From contig NZ_CP009455.1 of assembly GCF_000759535.1 (NCBI RefSeq), positions 2,604,001-2,668,000 on the forward strand: a stretch of 64,000 nucleotides of DNA, given 5' to 3'. This DNA comes from Pseudomonas cremoricolorata. GTDB taxonomy: Bacteria; Pseudomonadota; Gammaproteobacteria; Pseudomonadales; Pseudomonadaceae. Made by a program: the position numbers and the translations under genes. Below are positions 39,097 through 47,905 of this stretch, piece by piece. Below the pieces are notes generated by a model. The model saw nothing but the letters and a program-made list of their open reading frames with translations. It did no database searches and had not been told where the DNA came from. The stretch's first letter is position 1, and each line of letters starts with the position of its first letter.

Positions 39097-40005
39097 GTGA
39101 TCACTTCCCGCCTGCGCACCCTGCGCGACCATATCCGTTGGGCGGTCAGCCGCTTCCATGAGCACGACCTGTTCTTCGGCCACGGCGCCGACAACGCCTG
39201 GGATGAAGCGCGTCTGCTGGTGCTAGGTGCCTTGCACCTGCCGTACGAAATCGCCGACGGCTACCTTGACTGCCAGCTCGAAGACGACGAGCGGGTACGC
39301 CTGCTGCATCTGCTCAAGCGACGCATCGACGAACGCATTCCGGCCGCCTATCTGCTGGGCGAAGCCTGGTTCTGTGGCCTGTCGTTCATCGTCGACGAGC
39401 GCGTACTGGTGCCCCGTTCCCCCATCGGCGAACTGCTCGAAGCGCGCCTCGAGCCGTGGCTGGGCAGCGAGCCGGCCCGCATTCTCGACCTGTGCACGGG
39501 TTCGGGCTGCATCGGTATCGTCGCTGCCGACGTGTTCCCCGAGGCTGAAGTGGTGCTGGCCGATCTGTCGTTCGAAGCCCTCGAAGTGGCCAACCAGAAC
39601 ATCGAGCGCCATGGTCTGGAAGAGCGCGTGTACACCGTGCAGGGCGACGGTTTCGCCGGCCTGCCCAAGCAGCGCTTCGATCTGATCTTGTCCAATCCGC
39701 CCTACGTCGATGCCGAAGACTTCGCCGACATGCCGGCCGAGTATCAGCACGAGCCGGAGCTGGGGCTGGCCTGCGGCCAGGATGGCCTGGATCTGGTGCG
39801 GCGCATGCTTGCCGAGGCGGCCGACCACCTGACCGACAAGGGCCTGCTGATCGTCGAGGTCGGCAACAGCCAGGTGCACGTCGAGCAGTTGTATCCGGAA
39901 GTCGATTTCGCCTGGCTCGAATTCAAGCGTGGCGGACACGGTGTGTTCATGCTCAGCGCCGAGCAGTGCCGCCAGCATCAGGAGCTGTTCCGCTCGCGGC
40001 TCTGA
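39097..40005 (+). CDS. prmB: Ribosomal protein L3 glutamine N5-methyltransferase PrmB
   Basis: 302 residues. SAM-binding [16 protein letters not shown] and the Gln-methyltransferase signature [12 protein letters not shown]. The N-terminal substrate-binding domain and length fit PrmB rather than PrmC. Starts with GTG at 39097, preceded by AAAAGGAG. In pseudomonads prmB lies near aroC, as here. Confidence 0.95.
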   Translation: MITSRLRTLRDHIRWAVSRFHEHDLFFGHGADNAWDEARLLVLGALHLPYEIADGYLDCQLEDDERVRLLHLLKRRIDERIPAAYLLGEAWFCGLSFIVDERVLVPRSPIGELLEARLEPWLGSEPARILDLCTGSGCIGIVAADVFPEAEVVLADLSFEALEVANQNIERHGLEERVYTVQGDGFAGLPKQRFDLILSNPPYVDAEDFADMPAEYQHEPELGLACGQDGLDLVRRMLAEAADHLTDKGLLIVEVGNSQVHVEQLYPEVDFAWLEFKRGGHGVFMLSAEQCRQHQELFRSRL

Positions 40006-40020
40006 TCGACCCGCAGCGAT

Positions 40021-40800
40021 TCAACGCGTGGCGATGAAGATCAGCAGTCCGGCCTGAAACACGGCGAAGGCCACCAGGCAGGTAATGGTGAAGCGCAGGC
40101 CGCTGTCTTCACGCTCTACCCGCGCCACGCGCTCGTCGCGCTCTCGCAGTTGCACGGTCAGTTCCTGCAACTGCTGCTCGGCCTGCTGCAGAAGCGCTGC
40201 AGTGTCGAGCACCGGCAGGACTTGCACCTTGTCTTCGTTCCAGTGCGAGCGCAGCTGGCTGACGGCGGCATCCAGCACGCTCGCCTTGGCTGCCGGGCCG
40301 TCGGCATAGTTGAGGTCCAGGCCGGCATTGCGCAGCAGATGGTCGCGACGCTGGCGGGCGTCGTCGCTGAGCACCTCGTTGCTGGCCAGCTCCATGCCTT
40401 GCACGCGGTAATCCGGCCAGCGCTGCTGTAGCCAACGCGCGGCCTTGGCCAGCAAAAAGCGGCCCAGGCCACGGTTGACTGGCTCGAGCTGCAAGGGTGC
40501 GCCGACCTGCACCCTGCGCTCGGCATGGTCGACGCGCACGTCCAGCTGATTCTGTTCCTTGTGGGTCAACTGGCCTGGCAGGCTGATACGCATACGCAGC
40601 AGGGCGTGGGTCTTGCTGTAGCGTTCAGCGTGGCCGAGCTGCACGAAGCGCAGCGGCCGCGGGCCGGTGCGTTCGGTGGGCTGTGGGCTCAGGCGTAGTA
40701 ACTGGAAGTGCTCGCAGGCGACGTCGGCCCACGGCAGCGGCGCAGCGTCGGGCGCAGGCGGCGTGATGGCCGGCTCTGCGGGGGTGGGGTCAATGCTCAT
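40021..40800 (-). CDS. Tail-anchored protein of unknown function
   Basis: 259 residues; I do not recognise the family. A Pro-rich N-terminus (1-25) is followed by a globular part (about 30-190), a charged coiled-coil (about 203-235, QQAEQQLQELTVQLRERDER), and a single C-terminal hydrophobic helix (about 237-256) ending in ATR. This predicts a cytoplasmic protein inserted by its tail. AGGACC lies upstream of the ATG. Convergent with prmB; 104 bases separate it from the hydrolase gene on its upstream side. Confidence 0.78.
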   Translation of the reverse strand: MSIDPTPAEPAITPPAPDAAPLPWADVACEHFQLLRLSPQPTERTGPRPLRFVQLGHAERYSKTHALLRMRISLPGQLTHKEQNQLDVRVDHAERRVQVGAPLQLEPVNRGLGRFLLAKAARWLQQRWPDYRVQGMELASNEVLSDDARQRRDHLLRNAGLDLNYADGPAAKASVLDAAVSQLRSHWNEDKVQVLPVLDTAALLQQAEQQLQELTVQLRERDERVARVEREDSGLRFTITCLVAFAVFQAGLLIFIATR

Positions 40801-40904
40801 GGGGTGGTCCTCGAATCCAGCCGGACCGCAATCGGGGCGTTCAGACGCTGCGGCTGCGGGATCAATGCCAGGCTATCGGCAGCAATCCCGGCAACCTGAG
40901 GGGT

Positions 40905-41870
40905 TCATGCCTGGGGCAGACCGCGAATGAAGCTCACCAGGCTTTCGCCAAGCTGCCGTGCCAGGGGCAGTTCAGGGTTGCGGTAGGTCTCGCGCTGCTG
41001 GCTCATGTCCCGCGGGCTGATCCGCAGCATGTGGTTCATGCCGTCGATCAGCACCAGTTGCGCGTCGGGCTTGGCCGCTTGCAGGCGTTGCGCGTCGAGC
41101 ACGTCCACTTGCACGTCGTTGCGGCCCTGGATGATCAGCGCGGGCACCTCGAGGCTGGCGAACGCTGCTGCCGGATCCTGGCGCAGCAGGGAAATCACAT
41201 AAGGCTGCACGCTGGGCCGGAAGGCTTGGCGCAGCGGGGCAGGGACGTCGAGGCTGGTCTGCCCGGCTTGCAGGTGGTCGAGCAGCAGATTGCCCCGCAG
41301 CATGTCGGCCGGGCTCAGGCGCTTGGCCAGTTGCTCGCGCAGAACCTCGGCAATCGGTCGGCCACTGCCGGCCAGGGTGACCACGGCGCTGGCACCGGCA
41401 TCGTGGGCCGCCAGGCTGGCGATCAGCGCACCTTCGCTGTGGCCGACGATGATCAGCGGGCCGAAGCGCGGATCACTGCGTAACTGGCGACCCCAGGCCA
41501 CTGCGTCGGCCACGTAGCGCTCCACGCTCAGATCGCGTTCGTCCGGCGTGGCCGGCTGGCTGGCGGCCACGCCGCGCTTGTCATAGCGCACGCTGGCGAT
41601 ATTCTGCCGGGCCAGCAGCAGGGCCAGGCGCTTGAGGTTGTCGACGCGGCCCGAGGCAGGGTTGTTGCCGTCCCGGTCGGTCGGGCCAGAGCCCGAGATG
41701 ATCAGCACCACCGGTGGTGGAGTGTCCAGCTGTGGCAGCAGCAAGCTGCCGTGCAGCACACCGTCGCCGGTGTCCAGTTCGATGGGGCGATGCAGTACGG
41801 TGGGGGCGGCGGCATGAACGAAACTTGCGAACAGCGACAGCAGCACTACAGCGACAAGGCGCGACTTCAT
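40905..41870 (-). CDS. Exported alpha/beta hydrolase
   Basis: 321 residues with a signal peptide (cut after VHA). The nucleophile elbow is GHSEGALIA, the oxyanion region ISGSGPTDRDGN, the acid in IQGRNDVQVDV, and the His in GMNHMLR. This pattern is common in serine aminopeptidase-type (Hydrolase_4) esterases. Substrate unknown. Divergent from aroC. Confidence 0.85.
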   Translation of the reverse strand: MKSRLVAVVLLSLFASFVHAAAPTVLHRPIELDTGDGVLHGSLLLPQLDTPPPVVLIISGSGPTDRDGNNPASGRVDNLKRLALLLARQNIASVRYDKRGVAASQPATPDERDLSVERYVADAVAWGRQLRSDPRFGPLIIVGHSEGALIASLAAHDAGASAVVTLAGSGRPIAEVLREQLAKRLSPADMLRGNLLLDHLQAGQTSLDVPAPLRQAFRPSVQPYVISLLRQDPAAAFASLEVPALIIQGRNDVQVDVLDAQRLQAAKPDAQLVLIDGMNHMLRISPRDMSQQRETYRNPELPLARQLGESLVSFIRGLPQA

Positions 41871-42027
41871 GGACAGGGGCTACGTGGGGAGATGACACTC
41901 AGACCTGACGGCCCGATGAAGGTTCTGCCAGGGCGCAGTGGGCTCGGCTGATCGCGCCTACACCCGCCAGCGGCATTTTCCGTATACTGCCTGCCTCGTT
42001 CACATCAGGCAGATTCGCGGAGCGTCC

Positions 42028-43119
42028 ATGTCCGGCAATACCTACGGCAAGCTGTTCACTGTCACCACCGCTGGCGAAAGCCATGGCCCGGCGTTGGTCG
42101 CCATTGTCGATGGATGCCCGCCGGGCCTGGAGATTTCCCTGGCCGACCTGCAGCTCGACCTCGACCGGCGCAAGCCCGGCACCAGCCGGCACACCACCCA
42201 ACGCCAGGAAGCCGATGAAGTGGAGATTCTGTCCGGGGTGTTCGAAGGCCGTACCACCGGCTGTTCGATCGGTCTGCTGATTCGCAACACCGACCAGAAG
42301 TCCAAGGACTACTCGGCGATCAAGGACCTGTTCCGCCCGGCCCACGCCGACTACACCTACCACCACAAGTACGGCGAGCGCGACTACCGCGGCGGTGGCC
42401 GCAGCTCGGCGCGGGAAACTGCCATGCGCGTCGCGGCCGGTGCCATCGCCAAGAAGTTTCTCGCCACCCAGGGCATCCGCGTGCGCGGCTACATGAGCCA
42501 GCTGGGCCCGATCGAAATTCCCTTCCAGAGCTGGGACAGCGTCGAGCAGAACGCCTTCTTCAGCCCCGACCCGAGCAAGGTGCCCGAGCTCGAGGCGTAC
42601 ATGGACCAACTGCGCCGCGACCAGGACTCGGTGGGGGCGAAGATCACCGTGGTCGCCGAAGGCGTGATGCCTGGCCTGGGCGAGCCGATTTTCGACCGCC
42701 TCGACGCCGAGCTGGCCCATGCGCTGATGAGCATCAATGCGGTCAAGGGCGTTGAGATCGGCGCAGGCTTTGCCAGTGTCGCCCAGCGCGGCACCGAGCA
42801 CCGCGATGAACTGACCGCTGAAGGTTTTCTCAGCAACAACGCCGGCGGCATCCTTGGCGGCATCTCGTCCGGCCAACCGATCGTCGCCCACTTGGCGCTC
42901 AAGCCGACTTCGAGCATCACCGTGCCAGGGCGCTCGATCGACGTGCATGGCAATGAGGTCGAGGTCATCACCAAGGGCCGTCACGACCCCTGTGTGGGCA
43001 TCCGTGCCACGCCCATCGCCGAAGCGATGATGGCCATCGTGCTGATGGACCACCTGCTGCGTCACCGCGGGCAGAACGCGGATGTGCGGGTCGAGACGCC
43101 GGTATTGGGTCAGCGCTGA
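42028..43119 (+). CDS. aroC: Chorismate synthase
   Basis: 363 residues. FMN-dependent conversion of EPSP to chorismate. Signatures: [38 protein letters not shown] and [17 protein letters not shown]. The frame is open upstream, but ATG at 42028 gives the invariant start [17 protein letters not shown] -10-like box is at 41983-41988. Supplies chorismate used by PheA encoded later in the window. Confidence 0.97.
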   Translation: MSGNTYGKLFTVTTAGESHGPALVAIVDGCPPGLEISLADLQLDLDRRKPGTSRHTTQRQEADEVEILSGVFEGRTTGCSIGLLIRNTDQKSKDYSAIKDLFRPAHADYTYHHKYGERDYRGGGRSSARETAMRVAAGAIAKKFLATQGIRVRGYMSQLGPIEIPFQSWDSVEQNAFFSPDPSKVPELEAYMDQLRRDQDSVGAKITVVAEGVMPGLGEPIFDRLDAELAHALMSINAVKGVEIGAGFASVAQRGTEHRDELTAEGFLSNNAGGILGGISSGQPIVAHLALKPTSSITVPGRSIDVHGNEVEVITKGRHDPCVGIRATPIAEAMMAIVLMDHLLRHRGQNADVRVETPVLGQR

Positions 43120-43244
43120 GCGGTGAGCGAACGCTACGCTGCCGGGGCTGGCTGTCGATAACGGCGGTCTGCGTCGGCTCGGCGGTGTACGGCTGACCGG
43201 GTTGCCCCGGTTGGCCGCCACGACCTGATCGGATCGAATTGCCC

Positions 43245-44399
43245 ATGCCCATTCCCTACTGGCGCCTGTCCAGCTTCTACCTCTGCTATTTCGCCTTGCT
43301 CGGCGCCACCGCGCCTTTTCTGTCGCTGTATTTCCATCACCTGGGGTTTTCTCCGGCACGCATCGGCGAGCTAGTGGCCATTCCCATGCTGATGCGCTGC
43401 GTGGCGCCCAACCTGTGGGGCTGGCTGGGGGACCGCAGCGGTCGACGTCTGTTGATCGTGCGCCTGGGGGCGCTGTGTACGCTGGCGAGCTTCGCGCTGA
43501 TCTTCGTCGAGCACAGCTACGCCTGGCTGGCGCTGGTGATGGCGCTGCATGCGTTCTTCTGGCACGCGGTGCTGCCGCAGTTCGAGGTCATCACCCTGGC
43601 GCACCTGCACGGGCAGACCTCGCGCTACAGTCAGGTGCGCCTGTGGGGCTCGATCGGCTTCATCCTCGCCGTGGTCGGCCTGGGTCGGCTGTTCGAGTGG
43701 TTGAGCCTGGATGTGTATCCGCTGGCGGTGCTGGCGATCATGGCGGCCATCGTCGTTGCCAGTCTCTGGGTACCTTCGGCGCAACCGCTGGAGCACAGCG
43801 AGCGCCCGGCGGCGCACGGGTTCCTGCGCCAACTGCGTGCGCCGGGCGTGCTGGCCTTCTACGCCTGCGTGGCGCTGATGCAACTGAGCCACGGCCCGTA
43901 CTACACCTTCCTCACCTTGCACCTTGAGCAACTGGGCTACAGCCGCAGCGCCATCGGCTTGCTATGGGCGCTTGGCGTGGTGGCCGAAGTGCTGATGTTC
44001 TTGCTGATGAGCCGGATCTTCGCCCGCTGTTCGGTGCAGGCGGTGCTGCTGGTGAGCTTTCTGCTCGCCAGCGCACGCTGGCTGTTGCTCGGCACAATGG
44101 CCGACATTCCCGCGCTGCTGGTGCTGGCCCAACTGCTGCACGCCGCCACGTTCGGCTGCTTCCATGCGGCCAGCATTGCTTTCGTCCAGGCCAGTTTCGG
44201 CGCGCGCCAGCAGGGTCAGGGCCAGGCGCTGTACGCCGCACTGTCGGGCACCGGCGGTGCCCTGGGGGCCCTGTATGCAGGCTATAGCTGGAACCTGTTG
44301 GCGCCGTCTTTCACCTTCGCCGTGGCCAGCGTCGCCGCTCTGGCCGCCGCCATCATCACCGCGCTCGGCTTGAGCGCACGCAGGAGTCAAACGCGATGA
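43245..44399 (+). CDS. MFS transporter, HcaT/LacY-like family
   Basis: 384 residues with 12 transmembrane helices. N-terminal SSFYLCYFALLGATAPFLSLYF and the loop motif WGWLGDRSGRRLL are typical of MFS_1-like nucleoside/phenylpropionate-type permeases. Substrate unknown. ATG at 43245 is preferred to the TTG six bases upstream. ATGA overlap with the next gene. Confidence 0.85.
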   Translation: MPIPYWRLSSFYLCYFALLGATAPFLSLYFHHLGFSPARIGELVAIPMLMRCVAPNLWGWLGDRSGRRLLIVRLGALCTLASFALIFVEHSYAWLALVMALHAFFWHAVLPQFEVITLAHLHGQTSRYSQVRLWGSIGFILAVVGLGRLFEWLSLDVYPLAVLAIMAAIVVASLWVPSAQPLEHSERPAAHGFLRQLRAPGVLAFYACVALMQLSHGPYYTFLTLHLEQLGYSRSAIGLLWALGVVAEVLMFLLMSRIFARCSVQAVLLVSFLLASARWLLLGTMADIPALLVLAQLLHAATFGCFHAASIAFVQASFGARQQGQGQALYAALSGTGGALGALYAGYSWNLLAPSFTFAVASVAALAAAIITALGLSARRSQTR

Positions 44400-44929
44400 G
44401 CATCCTCAGCGTCTTCCACAACACTGACCCGCACCAACCCTACAAGGTGCTGACCCATGCCGACGACATCCGCACCACGCTGGCCGAGCATGGCCTGAAC
44501 TACAGCCCCGCCGGGATTGCCTCGCCACCGCGGCTAGGCACCGGTCGTGAAGCGGCCCTGCAGGCGCTGGGCGAGCAGGTTGGGCAATGGCTGGATGCGC
44601 AGCGCTGCCAGACCTTCACCGTGATCGACGTCGATGGCGATACCGAAGCGAACCTGTGGCTGGCCGATGAGCACCGCTACGCCTGCGATGAAGTATTCGT
44701 CGTGGTCAGCGGCCGAGCACAGTTGAACGTGCGCTGCGGCGACTGGGTCTGCGCGCTGCTGGGCGAGAAAGGCGATGTACTGCGGGTGCCGCAAGGGGCA
44801 GGGCGCTGGCTGAGTCTGGGTGATCGGCCATTCTGCCTGGCGCTGCGATTGCTGGAAAAAGAGGGCGTGTTGCCAGTATTCGAAGAGACTTCGACGGCCA
44901 AGGAGTTTCCAGGAATGGATGAACTCTAG
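44396..44929 (+). CDS. Degenerate acireductone-dioxygenase-like cupin
   Basis: 177 residues. Alignable over its length with MtnD: SVFHNTDPHQPYKVLTH...DDI, LADEHRYACDEVFVVVSG, LLGEKGDVLRVPQG. In active enzymes the metal is held by HxHxxxE and a distant His. Here His93 and Glu99 remain, but the second His is Tyr95 and the last is Arg137 (GAGRW instead of TRHW). Canonical metal chemistry is therefore unlikely. Overlaps the MFS gene stop (ATGA), so the two are cotranscribed. True mtnB/C/D genes are not in the window. Confidence 0.72.
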   Translation: MSILSVFHNTDPHQPYKVLTHADDIRTTLAEHGLNYSPAGIASPPRLGTGREAALQALGEQVGQWLDAQRCQTFTVIDVDGDTEANLWLADEHRYACDEVFVVVSGRAQLNVRCGDWVCALLGEKGDVLRVPQGAGRWLSLGDRPFCLALRLLEKEGVLPVFEETSTAKEFPGMDEL

Positions 44930-44938
44930 GCCATTCGT

Positions 44939-44958
44939 GGGGCCATAAGCATGGCCCC
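44939..44958. terminator. Hairpin between convergent genes
   Basis: GGGGCCAT-AAGC-ATGGCCCC, a perfect 8-base stem with a tetraloop, sits between two gene ends. No T-run of length. Confidence 0.5.
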
Positions 44959-44984
44959 TATTGATGCAGTGCTGTGAGTCGCGA

Positions 44985-45257
44985 TCAGCGGTAGGTCGGC
45001 AGTGCGAAGCGCTGCTGGCTTTGCAGCATCGAGATGACTGGCAGTTCGCTGGCTTGTTCGGCCAGGTCGCGACGGATGGCGCTGATCGCCCAGGACAGCT
45101 GCTCAGCACTGTGCAGTTGGCTGTAGGACAGCACACGGCGGCTGACTTTACCGTCGGTCGCGCGCAGGGTCAGCAGCACACCACCATCAGGACGGGGCTG
45201 GGTGTTGACCTGATACGCCGGGAAAACCGAAGTGAATTTCTGTTGGATAAGGTCCAT
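44985..45257 (-). CDS. DUF3509 protein
   Basis: 90 residues. The pattern MDLIQQKFTSVFPAYQV...PRPDGGVLLTLRATDGKVSRRVLS and a final LP.Y is typical of the small DUF3509 proteins found mostly in Pseudomonas. Function unknown. AGGAG lies six bases upstream of the ATG. A possible sigma-54 promoter precedes it. Confidence 0.85.
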   Translation of the reverse strand: MDLIQQKFTSVFPAYQVNTQPRPDGGVLLTLRATDGKVSRRVLSYSQLHSAEQLSWAISAIRRDLAEQASELPVISMLQSQQRFALPTYR

Positions 45258-45302
45258 GTCAACTCCTGAACGGGAAGGGTCGAAGATTCTATGTTCAGTA
45301 GT

Positions 45303-45318
45303 TGCAGTGACTGTGCCA
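45303..45318 (-). promoter_or_regulatory. Possible sigma-54 promoter of the DUF3509 gene
   Basis: On the minus strand TGGCACAGTCACTGCA has the GG-N10-GC core and TGGCAC -24 element; the -12 element is CTGCA instead of TTGCA. 45 bases upstream of the start codon. Confidence 0.4.
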
Positions 45319-45330
45319 GTATTTTGATTT

Positions 45331-45461
45331 CGATAAAATCCTTTTAAATCAGTAACTTATACTGTTTTTATCGAAGTGCTTCCATGCAGTCTGCAAGGTC
45401 GTGCATTTTGCACAGTGCATTTTGCAATGCCAGGCTTTCCCGCGCTCAGCGCCAGCGCGGG
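45331..45461. promoter_or_regulatory. AT-rich regulatory region with nested inverted and direct repeats
   Basis: This occupies most of the 315-base gap 45258-45572, which holds no gene I can support. CGATAAAA (45331-45338) and TTTTATCG (45366-45373) enclose CAGTA-ACTTA-TACTG (45350-45364). GTGCATTTTGCA occurs twice (45401-45412 and 45415-45426). A hairpin CCCGCGCT/AGCGCGGG follows (45439-45446 with 45454-45461). The composition is far more AT-rich than its surroundings. Confidence 0.5.
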
Positions 45462-45572
45462 TAACCCTGCAGATAGATAGCCTGCCTCTGTCGCGACGAT
45501 AGATTCGGAACCTTTGCCCGCGCCGTGCAGCCTCACACATCATTGGGCCCACAATCTGCCAGGAGGTTCACC

Positions 45573-46094
45573 ATGCAAGACGCTGCCCCCGCTGCCATGA
45601 CCGATGAAGAAACCGCTGCCTTCGCCGCACAAGTGTTCGACTGTGCCCGGGCAGGTGACGCCCAGATGCTCGATCGTCTGGTCTCCAGCGGTCTGCCGGT
45701 CGATCTGCGCAATGGCAAGGGCGACACGCTGCTGATGCTGGCGAGCTATCACGGGCATGTCGAGGCGGTGAAGGTGCTGCTGCGCCATGGTGCAGATCCA
45801 CTGATCGCCAACGACAACAATCAGCTGCCCATCGCCGGTGCAGCGTTCAAAGGCGATCTGCCGATGATTCGTCTGCTGGTCGAGAACGGTGTACCGGTCG
45901 ATGCCGCCGCGCAGGATGGCCGTACCGCGCTGATGCTGGCGGCCATGTTCAACCGCGGCGAAATTCTCGAGTACCTGCTGGCCCAAGGTGCCGACCCCAC
46001 GCATCGCGATGCTCGCGGCGCCACGGCACTGGTGGCGGCACAGACCATGGGTGCGGTGGAAGCGGTCGAGCGTCTGCAAGCGCTGGCTGGCTGA
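45573..46094 (+). CDS. Ankyrin-repeat protein
   Basis: 173 residues with about four ankyrin repeats: ARAGDAQMLDRLVSSG, KGDTLLMLASYHGHVEAVKVLLRHGADP, NNQLPIAGAAFKGDLPMIRLLVENG, QDGRTALMLAAMFNRGEILEYLLAQGADP. No signal peptide, so cytoplasmic. A protein-binding role is expected; the partner is unknown. AGGAGG eight bases before ATG 45573 fixes the start. The unknown gene downstream is separated by a hairpin. Confidence 0.9.
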   Translation: MQDAAPAAMTDEETAAFAAQVFDCARAGDAQMLDRLVSSGLPVDLRNGKGDTLLMLASYHGHVEAVKVLLRHGADPLIANDNNQLPIAGAAFKGDLPMIRLLVENGVPVDAAAQDGRTALMLAAMFNRGEILEYLLAQGADPTHRDARGATALVAAQTMGAVEAVERLQALAG

Positions 46095-46112
46095 CCGCCT
46101 GGGGGGTATCCT

Positions 46113-46135
46113 TGGCACCTTTTACCAAGGTGCCA
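46113..46135 (+). promoter_or_regulatory. Perfect hairpin covering the ribosome-site region of the next gene
   Basis: TGGCACCTT (46113-46121) pairs with AAGGTGCCA (46127-46135) around loop TTACC. The right arm contains the only AAGG sequence upstream of ATG 46146, so the RNA hairpin could hide the ribosome site. With no T-run it is a poor terminator. Confidence 0.5.
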
Positions 46136-46145
46136 GGCCCCTGCC

Positions 46146-46670
46146 ATGAAAGATTCACTGCGCGAACTTATCAGCCTCATCGGTGCAGGCTGCATGCCTG
46201 AGGCCGACATCGAGCGTATCGCCGAGGAAGCGGCCCAGGCCTATGCCGACCCGGCCGCGTTCCTCGCTGCCAACCCCGATATCAACTACGACGACAGCTT
46301 CCCCATCCCTTTGGGCGAGTGGGTCGTGGTCGGCAGCCTGCCCGATACCGTGCTGTTCCAGGCCGAAAGCTACCCGCAGTTGTTCGAAGCCATCTGCGCG
46401 TCGTTCGATCCCAGCATCGGTTTCAACCTCAAGCCCAAGCAATTGCAGCGTACCGAAGCGCTGACGGCACTGAACCGTATCCAGGTGCAGATGGCTGCCT
46501 TGAACAAGGAAGCCGGTGGCTACGTGCTGGTTAACTTCAGCCAACTGCTGGACGACCCGTTGCAGATGGTCATCGTCGGGCAAAACGACCTGCCGCGGGT
46601 GCTGGAACTGGCTGCGCACGTCGGCATCGCTGCCGAGCCTGCGCTGGAGGCATTGAAAGCGGCGCAGTGA
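46146..46670 (+). CDS. Conserved protein of unknown function
   Basis: 174 residues; not recognised. Soluble, acidic, with a helical N-terminus (MKDSLRELISLIGAGC) and a mixed core containing DDSFPIPLGEWVVVGSLPDTVLFQAESY. No catalytic motif is evident. Lies 51 bases after the ankyrin gene with a hairpin in between, so expression may be coupled or controlled by that structure. Confidence 0.75.
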   Translation: MKDSLRELISLIGAGCMPEADIERIAEEAAQAYADPAAFLAANPDINYDDSFPIPLGEWVVVGSLPDTVLFQAESYPQLFEAICASFDPSIGFNLKPKQLQRTEALTALNRIQVQMAALNKEAGGYVLVNFSQLLDDPLQMVIVGQNDLPRVLELAAHVGIAAEPALEALKAAQ

Positions 46671-46715
46671 GGGCCCTGAACGACTGAGCCTGAGTCGGGA
46701 AGGGCCGCGCCTTTC

Positions 46716-47894
46716 TCACTTGGCCAGGTACTTCATGCCGTCTTCCAGGCCTTGCAAGGTCATCGGGAACATCCGCTCGCCGATCAGTTCGCGTACCAGC
46801 TGAGTCGAGGCGGTGTAGTCCCAGGCGCGCAGCGGATACGGATTGATCCAGATGACCTTGCTGAATTTATCCAGCACTCGCTGCATCCACACATAACCGG
46901 CCTCTTCGTTCCAGTGCTCGACGCTGCCGCCTGGCTGAGTGATTTCGTAAGGCGCCATGGCCGCATCACCGACGAAGATGACGCTGTAGTCGTCACCGTA
47001 CTTGTGCAGCAGGTCGAAGGTCGCCATGCGCTCGCTGTTGCGACGCAGGTTGTTCTTCCACACCGTTTCATAGATGAAGTTGTGGAAGTAGTAATACTCA
47101 AGGTGCTTGAACTCGCTGCGACACGCCGAGAACAGTTCTTCGCACACCTTCACGTGGGCGTCCATCGAGCCGCCGATGTCGAACAGCAACAGCAGCTTGA
47201 CCGCGTTGCGCCGCTCGGGACGCATCTGGATGTTGAGCAGGCCGGCATCGCGGGCCGTCTGGTCGATGGTGCCGGCGATATCGAACTCGTCCGCCGCGCC
47301 CTGGCGGGCGAACTTCCTCAGGCGGCGCAGGGCCAGCTTGATGTTGCGCGTGCCCAGCTCGACTTGGTCATCGAGGTTGCGGTATTCGCGCTGTTCCCAC
47401 ACTTTCACCGCCTTGCCCTGACGTTCGCCGGCATCGCCGATGCGAATGCCTTCAGGGTTGTAGCCGCCCGACCCGAACGGGCTGGTGCCGCCGATGCCGA
47501 TCCACTTGTTGCCGCCGGCATGGCGTTCCTTCTGCTCGGCCAGGCGCTGCTTGAACGCTTCTATGAGTTTGTCCAGGCCACCGAGCGACTGAATCTGTGC
47601 GCGCTCTTCAGCGCTCAGCGAGCGCTCGAACGCCTTGCGCAGCCACTCTTCGGGGATCGATGCTTCCAGGTGCTGGTCGAGGTCATGCAGGCCGTCGAAG
47701 TAAGCGGCAAAGGCGCGGTCGAACTTGTCGAAGTGCCGCTCGTCCTTGACCAGGATGGCGCGGGCGAGGAAATAGAACTGCTGCATGTCGGCGAACACCA
47801 CGTGCTGCTCCAGCGCTGCATGCAGGTCGAGCAGCTCGCGCAGTGACACCGGCACCTTGGCCGCGCGCAGTTCGGTGAACAGGTTCAGGAGCAT
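46716..47894 (-). CDS. VWA-domain (CoxE-like) protein
   Basis: 392 residues. The C-terminal von Willebrand A domain (about 205-390) has a MIDAS-like site FDIGGSMDAH, with Gly in place of the first Ser of DxSxS, and later VIWINPYPLRAWDY. The N-terminal half is helical. CoxE-type VWA proteins work with MoxR ATPases in cofactor or complex assembly. The MoxR gene is 11 bases upstream on the same strand, supporting a functional pair. Confidence 0.87.
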   Translation of the reverse strand: MLLNLFTELRAAKVPVSLRELLDLHAALEQHVVFADMQQFYFLARAILVKDERHFDKFDRAFAAYFDGLHDLDQHLEASIPEEWLRKAFERSLSAEERAQIQSLGGLDKLIEAFKQRLAEQKERHAGGNKWIGIGGTSPFGSGGYNPEGIRIGDAGERQGKAVKVWEQREYRNLDDQVELGTRNIKLALRRLRKFARQGAADEFDIAGTIDQTARDAGLLNIQMRPERRNAVKLLLLFDIGGSMDAHVKVCEELFSACRSEFKHLEYYYFHNFIYETVWKNNLRRNSERMATFDLLHKYGDDYSVIFVGDAAMAPYEITQPGGSVEHWNEEAGYVWMQRVLDKFSKVIWINPYPLRAWDYTASTQLVRELIGERMFPMTLQGLEDGMKYLAK

Positions 47895-47905
47895 GGCCAG
47901 GCTCC

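Noticed and set aside
45401..45426. CRISPR-like repeat
   Set aside because: Only two copies of 12 bases with a 2-base spacer; not an array.
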